DNA of 64,000 bases, taken from NCBI RefSeq assembly GCF_014905175.1, contig NC_057789.1:30190555-30254554 (forward strand), in the 5' to 3' direction. Below, piece by piece: positions 41,201 to 51,333 of this stretch. The position numbers and the translations under genes are program-made. Position 1 is the stretch's first letter, and each line of letters starts with the position of its first letter. The DNA comes from Aphidius gifuensis. Its lineage: Eukaryota; Arthropoda; Insecta; Hymenoptera; Braconidae. The notes beneath the pieces are model-generated. The model was not told the DNA's origin. It searched no databases and saw only the letters and a list, made by a program, of their open reading frames with translations.

Positions 41201-44200
41201 GGGCAGTTTAGCCAATACCATCTGAACCACCCACTGTAAAAATAGCTTACTTGCTTGCTTGCTTGAAATTTACCTTATATTACGCCACCATAAATCTTAA
41301 ACATCGACGCCTTCAATTTACATTTTCTTTTGGGCATTTAAAGCTTTTACCTAAAAACATAAAATAATTCTCTCTAGTCTCAATTTAAAAAAACTTGTAA
41401 AATAATAATAATGAAAAAATATATTCATCTGATGAAATTTAAGTGGTACTCTGAGAGTATAAAAATAAAAATGACCACATGAATTTATTGACGTTTAAAA
41501 TAAAATGATAATATAGTTGTATATTTGAGACTGCAATATATATTGTATTATCATTTATCAGTATATACTTTCCATTCGTGCCAGCAACAACTGCTTTTTG
41601 ATCATATCAAGAAAATTTAATCCACACACACACAGACATACTATATGCATTAATTTCTGTATTGCAATATGAAAGAGAGAGAGAGAAAGCATTTTGCCAA
41701 TTCAATTGACTTGGCCTGTTGTTGGACTACTGTTGCACAATGAATTATAATTTAATCTATAAATCATACATGTGCTCGTATATTTGTATTACAGACATTT
41801 TGAAGTTTAAGTGATTCCATATATGTACATTGTCGTGTTAATGACTGTTTCATATTCATTGATGCACGTCTATCTTTATTTTTTTTATTTTTCCACCACA
41901 TTATATTATTATTATTATTATCATTATTATATTGAAACTTCAACTCAAAGACATTTTCAAGTCTTTTTTTTTTTTTCTTTCTACAAGTATAAAACAAGGA
42001 AATATATAGTGTACTGTTGCACTTACTGTATTCGCATTACATATGACAAATAAAAAATATTTAGACTGTGTCTGACAAAAGCTTGATGTATACTACTGTG
42101 TCTTTCAACTTTTAAAACATTAATATGAAGAAGAAAAAAAAAAAAAAAAGAGCTCGCATACACATAATCTCGCTTCTTCTTTGAATATTCTTTGAAATAA
42201 AAAATACTTTTGATTTTTTTTATAAAGTACAGTTAAATTGTTCATGCAGCATTGGTCCAAAATAAACATTTAAAAATAATGAAAATGTATTTTTATTTTT
42301 TTAAAGAGGCTTTATATTGTATACTGTATTTTAGCTAGTAGCTAGCGGTAATTGATAAATGTGGGCTTCTTCTCGAGAATCAAGATAGCTTTGAAGTTTA
42401 ACAATGGCTAGTTAGTTGAGACGAAACTTTTAAATTTCATTTAATTAAATTTGATAGTAGCTGCAGTAATGATGATGATGATGAAAAAATATCTAGTTTA
42501 TTGTACAATAGAGAAACCACATAAATATACATATGTATATATGTATTTCTAGATTTAATTTTATTCGCACGGTGGTTTTATGCAATTGATCGTTTGACCA
42601 TAAAAATACTATAATATCTATAGATACCAACAAATCTGCATATTACATAACATGATATCAAAAAGGCACACCTGGTAATGATTGCAATGTAATGTAATGC
42701 AATGTATATGTAAGAGGAGGTTCAAGAAGAGGCCAGAGGCAAGGGAGTGTACAATAATCCTGACTCCCGAGGCCACAATAATTACTATATTTTCCGTTAT
42801 ACATATACATGCGTATACAGTGTATAGTAATTGTTGTTGTTGTTTTTGGTAATGCAAGCAGTAGCAGTAATCTGAATCGATATTTTATAAGCCTATATAT
42901 TTGTATATTACTTATTTATTATTATGATTATTATCTTAACTGTATATAATATGCCTATGTATGTACACTTTATTTGTGGATATATTGTAATGAGTATAAG
43001 CTTTTATCATTGCCGTCACACTTTAATTCAAAATAATATCTTTTGTTGACTATATGAAATGGACTATTAATTTGTTCAACATAATTTACACACTCTGTTT
43101 TTAATATGAAATATTTACAACATGGATAAAATTTAAATTATTAAGTTTTATCACACATTGACATTAACATTTTTTTTTTTTTTTTATTTTTTCAATATAT
43201 ATTTATATACAAATACAAACTATAATAATACATTGCAAGTTCATTGCTGCGAGTCACCAGTATATATAGTTGAAGATTTTATTCTTCCAGCCAAATGGTT
43301 CAAGCAATTTTCAAAACTCTCATCTATACAGAATGACATTTCTCTTTCTCTCTCTCTATCTTTTGGTGTGTTTTGTAAAATTATATTCCAACTTTTAAGA
43401 CACCTCTTATATATATATATATATTCAAGTTTGAAAATTAAACAACTATCTTCTTGCTACAACGTGTACATTATCATCTACACTCACTTGTATTAAATAA
43501 ATGCATTAAAAGGGTATTATTATGTATATATATATAATAATTGTTGATGTTTTCACTTAAATTAATTTAAATTTAAATTGAAATTATAATTTTCGTAGCA
43601 ATTCAATTTGCATGCAATGAGGCATAAATAAAATAGGTATATATTTTATGTCATTATACATTATATAATTATTTATTAAATTCTAAAAACTGGTTTTATT
43701 TGATTAGCAAGTACATATACATGTATATGTATTTACATACTACTTGATAGTCTATATTTTCCAATAACAATAATTAATAAATAATAAAATAAAAACGATT
43801 GAATTAATACTGTATACATTTGTATACATATAATATCATTTAATTAAATCGCTTTTCATTTGGAAGAAAAAAAAAAAAGAAAAAAGTTAATTAAATGATT
43901 AATTTATCATTTCGTTAATTATTAATTAATAAGCCAACTCGTGAATCATGTACATGCTTTGGAAAGTAGAATATGATATCCTTTTGTAATTAGTCGCAAA
44001 AGTTTCAAGTCTCCAAAGTTGGTTTGTAATTTACAGTTGGCTATACATATACATATAATAGTCATATAATCGAAATGGCATTCTACTCGAATAAGCTACA
44101 TTTTATTTATTTATTTATTTAGTTATTTAGTTATTTGGTAAATCATACATAACAACGAGTTTATTTATATTTAGAGAAGAGACACTACAGTTACAAGAAG

Positions 44201-46446
44201 ACCCAATTGGAATTTGCATGAAATATCTACAAGTGCTCTCGATACCATACATTGTCTCTCTAGTGGCCTAGTGCAGATGTTACAAATTGTACAAGCAACA
44301 AGTTAACACATATGCATTCATTCAAAACAAATACTCGTACATGTATAAATGATGAATAATAATATATACAACAACTATTGAAGAAAGAAAAAATATTAAA
44401 AGTTAAAGATTGCTTGTATAACTGAGGGTAAATAGTAAATATATTTATAAATTAAAAGTCAACAAGAGTTGCTGGCAAACAATAACCGAGACCCCATGTA
44501 TACATATATTATCATTTTATTTTCATTGTCGATAAATAAATATTTAATTATTAATAAATATATTATATCTGGATTTTTGTATACAATTTTTCACTGTCTT
44601 TTGATGATGATGATGATAATGTGAAAATTAACTCCTCCCATTTGAGGATGCTTTGGCCAATGCTTTGTCTTGAATTAATCACCCTAAATTACCAACTTGA
44701 GCCCTCAAACTTAATTATTTAACCAAAGCAACAACTCTCTCTCTCTCTCTCTCTCTCTATACTGTATAAACAAGCAATATATAATTTTAATTTATTATAT
44801 AAAAATTACATTAAAATGTATAATTGATTAATTTTTTGATGAAATAAATAGGTTGACACACCAGATAGTGTGCTGCAAAGTGGACTTGGTTTGGGTCCAG
44901 AAATGGGACACACAATATTACGATCAATGGTTGATCCACGTGATTATGACAGACTAAGATATTTACAAATGAATGGTAGCCAGCCAAATAGTTTTGAAGA
45001 AACAATTCACAGGGTTAGTTAATAAATTCCATATTTGCAATATATTAATTATTAATAATAATTATACATATTTTATATTTTATATTATTTACAGTTAAAA
45101 GTGCAGGATGCTCTGAGAAAAAAAGAACGCTTTCACAAAGAACATGAAGAGGTTTGTTTTATTAATTTTTTTATTTAATATTAAATAACAATGATAATTG
45201 AGACTGTTGATTTTTTTTTTTTCCAATTAAAATACTAATTATTGCACGTCAATGCTCTAGGTATATTATTTTGTTGAAGCGATGGAGTAATGTACATCAG
45301 TACATATATCTTATACATAAATTAATGTCAAACTAACTCGTTAAAATAAATGCAAAATTAAAAGTCACATGTATACAATATATAAACTGCAATGTGTAAG
45401 GAAATCATCCTAGACATTGATATTGTTGCACGCAAACTCTCTATTAATGGCAACAGATATAAAATAATTTAAATAAATATAAAGATTATATTAGCATGCA
45501 AGTTAATATAATATTTTGGAATTTTTTATAATCTCAATTCTATATCCTGAGGCTTACCTGCCAGACTTGACCTCAACCCAAAAAAAAAAGATTGCCAACT
45601 TTTAAAACTCAACAGCCAAAAGACCATATCGCTTTTAAAATGTATTTCCAAAAGTTTTTCTTTGCTATAGCAGATATTCTCTTTTATCACGTAAAACTAT
45701 CAGGCACACAACTTGACCCAAAAGTCCAAGCTTACTTTTTTTCGTATTGTTTTATTTTATTTTATTCCCGCTTGGATTTTTTATTGATGAAATAAATAAC
45801 CACGAGACTTTGGAAAAACTTTTTTGCCAAATCATAATCATCAAAAATAAAAAAAACTATTGTCAAAAAATATAATATTACTTTAAATAAAAAAAGATTT
45901 GTATATATATGAAATTACCAATAAAAACTACTGTATAATATATAAAAACAAATAATAATAATATAAAAAGTGTAGTGGGTTTTTGATACTGCAAGCAATA
46001 TGGAAATAAAGGTTGGCATTCTCGTAAAAGTTTTAGTGTCACATTCCAGTCGCGAATTTACGATTCCCTCGAGTATCTAACTCCAGCTCCACTGAAACAC
46101 TTTTATTGTTTTCATTTGGTCTATATATATTTTCTTATCTCATTTTATTAGAATTTTGTATTAAATATTTCATGTGGTTTCAAAGTACAACCACACTCTG
46201 GCATCTACCTACACCTGTACATGTAAATATCATTTTATACAAATACAAATTGCCTTGACTTTGATATTATAATTATTATTATTATTATTTCAAACCTGCA
46301 CATCTTTTTTTTTTTCTATATATCCATATATTCTTCGAAAAATAAAATATGTTTGCAATTTTCAAGTAAAAAAAGAAAGGAAAAAGACGAGTATATTATG
46401 GTATGAGACACTTGGGATACCACAATCGAACCGATTATATAGACTA

Positions 46447-46477
<31 letters not shown>

Positions 46478-48738
46478 CGATATACGAAATAAAAAAATAA
46501 AATAAAATATACGATCTCTGCTACTTGAGCCACTCTTGAGATTACAGCAACTTTTCTCTGAATCATCGATTTTAAATTGTGCATCAATTCTAGCTTAGCT
46601 CAACTTGACCCTTTTTTTATTTTTATTTTTATTTTTTCTCTTGCAGATACTTCGAGACATCAGACAGGGTCTCATGCAGCTTGGAAGGGATGGACGAGGT
46701 CAGCTCCCTGGAGGTTATTATTAATTTTATTTTAAATTTACAACTATAAAATTATATCATGATTATTTTTTTTTTTTTCTTCTTTGTTAACACAATAACA
46801 CCTGTAAAAAGAAAAAAAAAAAACTGTCTAAAGAAAGAAGCTCTATAAAAGTTGCAGTATATAGTCTTTTTTAATCTTGTTATTTGAAAAATAAAATCAA
46901 TAAATAATTATTTTAAAATTTAAATATAGATGACACTTATATGTACGATGAAGATGCAAGATGTGGAGCAAGTGGACTTATGCCTGGACCTGGTGGACAA
47001 CACTGGTATGACGAACCACCTTATGAATCTGATCCAGAAGATTTTCTTATGGGAGCAACTGGTGGACCAGTACCAACTGCTACTATTCAAAATGGAAGGT
47101 AAATAAATAAATAAAAGTATTTATATTTAAAAATAATTAAACAACAATTTAAATAATAAATATATATGCATTTCAGAGTATGTTTTACATTAAATTTGAG
47201 ACCAGAAAATCGTGGTGAAGGTATAATATCATTACGAACAGCTGGTGATATTAGTTTGCCTCGTGATCGTTCACGAAAAATACCAATGTCAACAATGCGA
47301 GGACTCATTGTTCCACAAGGACACAATAATCCTCCAACAATAATACCTCTAACACATTCTAGAGCTTCCCGAGAAAGTGGTGACTATGCAAGCAGTGATG
47401 TTCAGGTAATTGTATTTTTTAAATATCCATTTGACCTGTATACTCTAAGCTATTTCTTGTTTTTCTATTATTTCTTGGTCGTTTATTCTTTTTCGTGGAT
47501 GGAGGAGAGAGTAATGAGTATATATAATTTAGTAGTTGATGGAATATTGTGTTGTTAATTGTATTTATAAAACCAGTGCCAAGGATGCAATTAATAATTA
47601 ATGAATAAAACAAAAAATAAAATAATATTAAAAAGCAATTGAATGATGAAGCATCCCTGTGACACTTTGGCGCGAATAATCCATTCATCGACGTGGAACA
47701 TTGCCAATTTTGTTGTTCGAATACGAGTAGACTAGTCCCTTCATATAGGTATATACGTATGGCATTATGCAATGGCTACATATTCTATAGAACTTGTGTT
47801 GGAAAAAAAAAACAAAACAAGAACGTTTCAACCATCTGGATCCCAATGAAAATTTTTTTAACCTTCTAGAATTCTATTTCCTCTCCTCATTTCATTTTAT
47901 ACTAGAAAATATATATATATGCAGCAGCAGCAGCAGCATCGATATGAGAATTTTAGAATTTTATTCAGAATATCCCAAGCTTTTTATACTTTTAAATTTA
48001 ATAAATATTTATTTTTTATATACACAAGACACTTTTATTTTTCATCTGCACTTGGCACTGAGTATAACTTTATTGTGGCTTTCAAAGAACAAAAAGAAAA
48101 TTTAATTATTATTATTATTATTAATTGTCAATCAATCAATCAATCAATAAAAGGCAAACAAAAAAATATTATGGTGTGTGTGCGTGTGTGTGTATATGAC
48201 AATTGACGTAATATTTGCAAGTACAGAAGACCGTAAGAAGACCGAGACTGTCGAGTATGTTGATGGGTGCAAATACACCAAGTAGCAACGAGGAGTTAAC
48301 AACAAGTCTTGGTCAAGGTGCATACCACGAGTTTAACCAACACCAACATCTTCATTATCGTTATCGTAACAACAACAACAACAACAATGACGACGATAAC
48401 AACGACGACGACGACGACGACGACAGCTACCAATACCACAACAATAGCAACCATTACGATCACTCGTTGTCACCACCACCACCACCACCACCATCATTAC
48501 CATCATTACAACCCTCTTCCAATCAACGTATGATCCAGTTCGCGGCCCCATCGTCGTCGTATACAATTCCACGACGATCCTACTTTTTCGCATATGTTCG
48601 TATTTCTTGACTAACTATACCTATAGATGAATTTATTTATTCTATCAATTATCTATTTAGTTGTTTTATTTTATTTTATTTATTTTGCTCATTTGTTTAG
48701 TCTTTGCAATTAACATCATAATTATATAATTATATCAG

Positions 48739-48794
<56 letters not shown>

Positions 48795-51169
48795 ATTGTA
48801 TGTATTTAAATATAATTTAATTTTTTTTATTTTATTAGCTGTTAATAATTGAATCATCACCTCTAGCTATATTATTCAGATTTTATCTGCTGCATTGTTT
48901 TAATTATATAAATATATATTTTTAATAATGATTTTTGCATGAATTTAAAAAATTTAAAAAATAAAAAAATACTAATAAAATTAAATTATATTTGATGGTC
49001 ACAATTGCTTTGATGGTTGGTTGCTGCTCTAGAGTGGTGAAGAGGGACTATCACCAAGTCAAAGCAGTGACTATGAGGACCAAGAGGAATTAGAAATTCA
49101 ACACTCGGCAGAGGTAAATTGTTCTGCGTCGCAATGACTGACGTTCATATACATATTTTGAGTGTCAACGTTTTATTATTCATCGATTTCTGTGGTGTTT
49201 TTCGTTTGTCGTTTTATATTGTAGCATGAAATAGCTGTAGCTAATGATAATAATAATTTCAATCAACAATAACAATCAATTATTTTTCATTTTTTTTTAA
49301 ATAACATTATAATATAATGCTTTTTTTTCTTAATTATTTCAATAATTAATTTATTTATTTATTACTTATGTGGTTATATAAATTTTAGTCAGAAGCCAGT
49401 GCTTTACTTGACAGTGGTGATGCAAGATCTGGTATTGCAAGTAGAGCCAGAAATTTGAGGCATGATGTACAAAGAAAAATAACAAGATTACGACAAGATA
49501 GAGCTTCATCTGAGGCATTTCCATGCAGTGCAAGCAGTATTGAAAGTTTACCCAGTGGAAGTGGTTCAAGTACACAAGCTTTAGTTCGAGCTGGAAGTAA
49601 TCATAGCTCAATATCATGTGAAGAAAGAGAACCAGTTAGTCCAATTGGTCCTGTTCTTTGTCGAGCAAGAGCACTTGTTGATTATACACCAAGTCCTTAT
49701 GACAAAGAAGCTTTAAAATTTAAGGTAATAATAATAATAATAATAATTTTTATATAAAATATATTTTTTTTATTTTATTTTTAATTATTATAAAAATAAA
49801 AATAAAAAAATTGTAGAAAGGTGAAGTTATCGATGTTGTTCAAATGAATACAAGTGGATTGTGGAAAGGCGTACTGCACAATCGTATTGGCCACTTTAAA
49901 TTTATAAATGTTGAGATATTGAATGAACGAGTGCAACGTCGTGGTGAGCCAGAAAGAGCCAAGTGGGGACAAAGATATAGACAAAAACCAGGCTCTGTTC
50001 AAGAGCTCTTGCAAAGAATGAATCTTCAGGTACCAAAGCAATATCATTTAATTTACATTTGCCTTTTTTTTTTTTAACTTTATTTATTTATATTTATTTT
50101 ATTATTATTATTATTATTATTATAGGAGCATATACCAGTATTTGTATTAAATGGTTATGAGGATCTAGAACTATTTAGAGAACTTGAACCAGCAGACCTT
50201 GACTATCTACGTATTCATCAACCGGAACATCGAGCTAAAATACTAACAGCTGTGCAATTATTGCATGACTTGCAATGTAAGTTTTAATTAATAATAAAAT
50301 TTATTATTATTGTTTATTTATTATTATTATTATTATTAGCTGGAAGTGAGGGTGATTTGGCATCTAGTTCAGAGGGTGATGAAATGAATCGTTTAGCATT
50401 GACATCTGGCCAAACATCAGGTCACTCATCACCATTTAGTAGACGTCAATTTCCACGTGATTCTGGCTGTTATGATGCACATAAAAATTCAACAAGACGT
50501 ACAATAAGTCCAGAAACAATAGATAATTTAAAAACACGTGAAAATAATCTTGATTCGGCATTATCATCAATTGTTGGTGGTGGTGGTAGTAGTAGTAATA
50601 ATATAGATAATATAAATAATGGTATTTTAAATGAAACTAAAGATGTTCAAATAAACTTAAATATTCCTATGACTGGTGTTGTTGTACCAAAGGATCAAGG
50701 ACAATTTGATAAATCACCACAAATACGAACAACACCAACAAATAATGTTAGATTTATTGCTAAAAGACGTAATTTTTGTGATAATGTTGTTATTGGTTGT
50801 AGTAGTGGTGGAAATGGTAGTACAGATGAAATTGTTAATTTAACAAATAGTAAACTTGCAATATCAAAGTATGGTGGTGTTGGTGGTGGTAGCAGCGATC
50901 TTGGAATTGGCTGTGATAATAATAATATTATTGGTAATGGTAGTGGTACAATTAATTGTCTTTCACAACAACGTGGTGGTTGTTTAAGTGAAAAATCAAG
51001 TGATTCAGGTGTTAGTTCTTCAAGTATAAGTTCAGTACCACTATCAAGAGACAAAGCTATTTGTTCAACTAGTGCTGGATCAGTTGATTCACCAAATAAA
51101 AATTTTAATAATTTTACACGAGGTTCACCAAATTGTTCATCACACAATTCAACAAAAGGACAAATATAA
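32076..51169 (+). CDS. SASH1: SASH1-family SAM and SH3 domain adaptor, 14 exons, 5' end missing
   Basis: Joined exons: 32076-32267, 33192-33370, 34927-34973, 39276-39415, 44852-45013, 45095-45151, 46647-46698, 46930-47098, 47177-47405, 49033-49113, 49389-49724, 49817-50029, 50126-50276, 50340-51169. They keep one frame for 945 codons and end in TAA. Numbering from the first codon in the window, residues 1-64 carry a SASH-type helix (YADLFRTHYGDVLEPLEELR). Residues 65-86 hold an acidic DKEEDEIYGFGYGVFG motif, about 531-583 an SH3 and 607-669 a SAM domain. A PRDSGCY motif (708-714) begins a long Ser/Asn/Gly-rich tail. Vertebrate relatives are cytoplasmic signalling scaffolds; the insect role is inferred only. 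The SH3 lacks the usual ligand-groove proline (GHFKF where GxFP is typical), and no second C-terminal SAM is present. The true start codon was not found. Confidence 0.85.
32268..33191 (+). other. Intron (924 bp)
   Basis: Noncoding, with poly-A/poly-T runs, a CTGT repeat near 32,380-32,400 and two TAGGTATA motifs (32,678 and 32,742). It ends in a good acceptor, TTTTTTCACCCACAG. Confidence 0.75.
33192..33370 (+). CDS. SASH1: SASH1-like exon: acidic motif and poly-Gln
   Basis: 179 nt, phase 0 in and phase 2 out. It encodes PSSCLSDKEEDEIYGFGYGV followed by a Gln-rich stretch that ends in nine Gln written as mixed CAA/CAG. The donor is CAAAG|GTATTT. The DEIYGFGYGVF segment is the recognisable conserved part. 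Confidence 0.85.
33371..34926 (+). other. Intron (1,556 bp) with a G+C-richer block
   Basis: It holds a (TTG)7 run at 33,509-33,530 complementary to the exonic CAA/CAG run, an ATT array near 33,730, CATC/TCTA tetranucleotides at 34,104-34,139, and a G+C-richer block at 34,480-34,700 with no supported splice structure. It ends in TTTTTTGTTGCAG. Confidence 0.7.
34104..34139. repeat. (CATC)/(CTAT) tetranucleotide array
   Basis: About six CATC units flanked by CTAT units, intronic. Confidence 0.8.
34927..34973 (+). CDS. SASH1: SASH1-like 47-nt exon
   Basis: Phase 2 in and phase 1 out. With the previous exon's AG it encodes SCLSPRSAFFYEFPPN. It sits between a strong acceptor (TTGCAG) and a strong donor (ATG|GTAAGC). 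It is supported by phase continuity with both neighbours rather than by a recognised domain. Confidence 0.75.
34974..39275 (+). other. Intron (4.3 kb)
   Basis: A+T-rich and noncoding. It contains poly-A near 35,049, a TTG array at about 36,265-36,295, (GAT)n at 38,237-38,257 and many TATA tracts. No additional exon was supported on either strand. Confidence 0.65.
39276..39415 (+). CDS. SASH1: SASH1-like exon: basic segment
   Basis: 140 nt, phase 1 in and phase 0 out. It encodes a strongly basic stretch with TTFSRLLRGLKTHRKEKQG and ends RARMGVPQR. The donor is AGG|GTAACT. A comparable basic Phe/Arg/Lys segment follows the N-terminal helix in vertebrate SASH1. A nuclear-localisation or lipid-binding role would be conjecture. 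Confidence 0.8.
39416..44851 (+). other. Intron (5.4 kb) with a G+C-richer island near 40.0-40.4 kb
   Basis: The longest internal intron. A G+C-richer island at about 40,000-40,400 includes a 7-bp inverted repeat (40,148-40,154 with 40,164-40,170). The rest is A+T-rich with microsatellites, including (CT)12 just before the acceptor. No exon was supported. Confidence 0.65.
44735..44758. repeat. (CT)12 microsatellite
   Basis: Twelve perfect CT units, 94 bp upstream of the acceptor of the 44,852 exon. It could act as a distal pyrimidine tract. Confidence 0.9.
44852..45013 (+). CDS. SASH1: SASH1-like exon, 54 codons
   Basis: Phase 0 at both ends. It encodes VDTPDSVLQSGLGLGPEMGH, then a helical stretch with DPRDYDRLRYLQMNG. 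The acceptor AATAG|GTTGAC has a weak pyrimidine tract; the donor is AGG|GTTAGT. It is placed by frame continuity and by protein-like composition in contrast with its flanks. Confidence 0.8.
45095..45151 (+). CDS. SASH1: SASH1-like 19-codon exon
   Basis: Phase 0 at both ends. It encodes LKVQDALRKKERFHKEHEE, a charged amphipathic helix. The acceptor is TATTTACAG and the donor GAG|GTTTGT. It is too short to stand alone but fits the frame on both sides. Confidence 0.8.
45152..46646 (+). other. Intron (1.5 kb)
   Basis: A+T-rich and noncoding, with a 29-nt poly-T run at 46,449-46,477. It ends in a strong acceptor (TTTTTCTCTTGCAG). Confidence 0.7.
46647..46698 (+). CDS. SASH1: SASH1-like exon with two in-frame donor sites
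   Basis: It encodes ILRDIRQGLMQLGRDGR and ends in phase 1. The donor used here is CGAG|GTCAGC after 46,698. A second donor, GGAG|GTTATT, follows 15 nt later (after 46,713) and is also phase 1, so both join the next exon in frame and would differ by five residues (GQLPG). The first is preferred for G at +5. Confidence 0.75.
46930..47098 (+). CDS. SASH1: SASH1-like exon: acidic Tyr-rich segment
   Basis: 169 nt, phase 1 in and phase 2 out. It encodes DTYMYDEDARCG and then YDEPPYESDPEDFLMGATGG. The acidic, Tyr-rich composition suggests a phosphorylation-prone linker. The donor is GGAAG|GTAAAT. Confidence 0.8.
47177..47405 (+). CDS. SASH1: SASH1-like exon, Arg/Ser-rich
   Basis: 229 nt, phase 2 in and phase 0 out (CAG|GTAATT). 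It encodes RVCFTLNLRPENRGEGIISL, a basic Ser/Arg stretch with RDRSRKIPMSTMRG, and ends SGDYASSDVQ. The acceptor TGCATTTCAG is good. Confidence 0.85.
48227..48610 (+). CDS. Candidate alternative terminal exon of the SASH1-like gene
   Basis: After GCAAGTACAG at 48,226 a frame in phase with the preceding exon (…SSDVQ) runs 127 codons to TGA. It starts KTVRRPRLSSMLMGANTPSS and continues NEELTTSLGQ, then poly-Asn, poly-Asp and poly-Pro tracts. Base composition is clearly richer in G+C than the surrounding intron, which suggests coding or formerly coding sequence. Within it only two donors would return to the next exon's phase: ACC|GTAAGA (a 6-nt microexon) and a poor TAT|GTTCGT after 48,595. Read to its stop it gives an isoform lacking SH3 and SAM. 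AATAAA signals lie near 48,960 and 48,976. Retained-intron noise is the alternative. Confidence 0.45.
   Translation, partial: KTVRRPRLSSMLMGANTPSSNEELTTSLGQGAYHEFNQHQHLHYRYRNNNNNNNDDDNNDDDDDDDSYQYHNNSNHYDHSLSPPPPPPPSLPSLQPSSNQRMIQFAAPSSSYTIPRRSYFFAYVRIS
48738..48794. repeat. (GTT)19 microsatellite
   Basis: 57 nt of perfect GTT, the longest trinucleotide array in the window. It is complementary to the AAC run at 48,368-48,387 inside the candidate alternative exon. Confidence 0.95.
49033..49113 (+). CDS. SASH1: SASH1-like 27-codon exon
   Basis: Phase 0 at both ends. It encodes SGEEGLSPSQSSDYEDQEEL then EIQHSAE. The acceptor is GCTCTAG and the donor GAG|GTAAAT. The segment is acidic and Ser-rich, probably disordered. 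It joins cleanly to the exons ending SSDVQ and beginning SEASALL. Confidence 0.8.
49389..49724 (+). CDS. SASH1: SASH1-like exon: linker and first half of SH3
   Basis: 112 codons, phase 0. The Ser-rich linker (SSEAFPCSASSIESLPSGSG) is followed by CRARALVDYTPSPYDKEALK, the RT-loop half of the SH3 domain. The donor AAG|GTAATA lies inside the SH3. Confidence 0.9.
49817..50029 (+). CDS. SASH1: SASH1-like exon: second half of SH3 and start of SAM
   Basis: 71 codons, phase 0. KGEVIDVV, the n-Src/distal-loop Trp (GLWKGVLHNRIGHFKF) and the last SH3 strand are followed by a basic linker and GSVQELLQRMNLQ, SAM helix 1. The position usually held by the SH3 ligand-binding proline reads Lys (GHFKF), as in SASH-family SH3 domains. 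Confidence 0.9.
50126..50276 (+). CDS. SASH1: SASH1-like exon: SAM domain core
   Basis: 151 nt, phase 0 in and phase 1 out (CAAT|GTAAGT). EHIPVFVLNGYEDLELFREL, then DLDYLRIHQPEHRAKILTAV and LLHDLQ, make the central helices of a SAM domain. The NGYEDL and PEHRAKILTAV signatures match the family. Confidence 0.92.
50340..51169 (+). CDS. SASH1: SASH1-like terminal exon: disordered tail
   Basis: 276 codons plus TAA. It starts SGSEGDLASSSEGDE, then SRRQFPRDSGCYDAHKN, a short motif shared with vertebrate SASH1 just after its first SAM domain. The rest is Ser/Gly/Asn-rich and apparently disordered. No second SAM domain is present, so the C-terminal SAM of vertebrate SASH1 is either absent or on another isoform. 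Confidence 0.9.
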
Positions 51170-51327
51170 TTTACTATATTATTATATAAAATATCAAAGA
51201 AAATTGATGCTATTTTGTTTTTTTTTTTTTTCTTTTCATTTTAAATAATATGATAAATAATCAAAAAAAAAAAAAAAAAAAAATCAATCAATAATATTTG
51301 ACTGCCAGACAGTGGGTTTATAGAGAA

Positions 51328-51333
51328 AATAAA
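51328..51333 (+). terminator. Candidate poly(A) signal AATAAA for the SASH1-like gene
   Basis: It lies 159 nt after the stop codon and is the first clear AATAAA in a less repetitive context. Many further AATAAA-type sequences follow in this A+T-rich DNA, so the site actually used is uncertain. Confidence 0.35.

Larger units (their letters stand above)
47406..49032 (+). other. Intron (1.6 kb) with an alternative exon candidate and (GTT)19
   Basis: Apart from the candidate alternative exon at 48,227, this interval is A+T-rich. It carries a GCAGCAGCAGCAGCAGC run near 47,922 and a 57-nt GTT array at 48,738-48,794. It ends in TTGCTGCTCTAG. Confidence 0.65.

Noticed and set aside
40957..41211. 84-codon frame with MLRQSVALKYCGKSYGIKPI inside the 5.4 kb intron
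   Set aside because: It is interrupted by a poly-Lys homopolymer, lacks in-phase splice sites to the neighbours and has no domain.
34578..44266. 16-nt identity ATTGTCTCTCTAGTGG at 34,578 and 44,251
   Set aside because: A 16-nt match is not surprising in 64 kb of biased sequence, and flanking similarity is weak.
47922..47939. CAG repeat that could encode poly-Gln in the 1.6 kb intron
   Set aside because: The surrounding frame is stop-rich or A/T-run translation and has no splice sites. It is treated as a microsatellite.
50695..51147. 150-codon minus-strand open frame opposite the SASH1-like terminal exon
   Set aside because: It is antisense to a well-supported exon and rich in Leu/Pro/Ser as the complement of Ser/Gly/Asn codons. 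It is a shadow.
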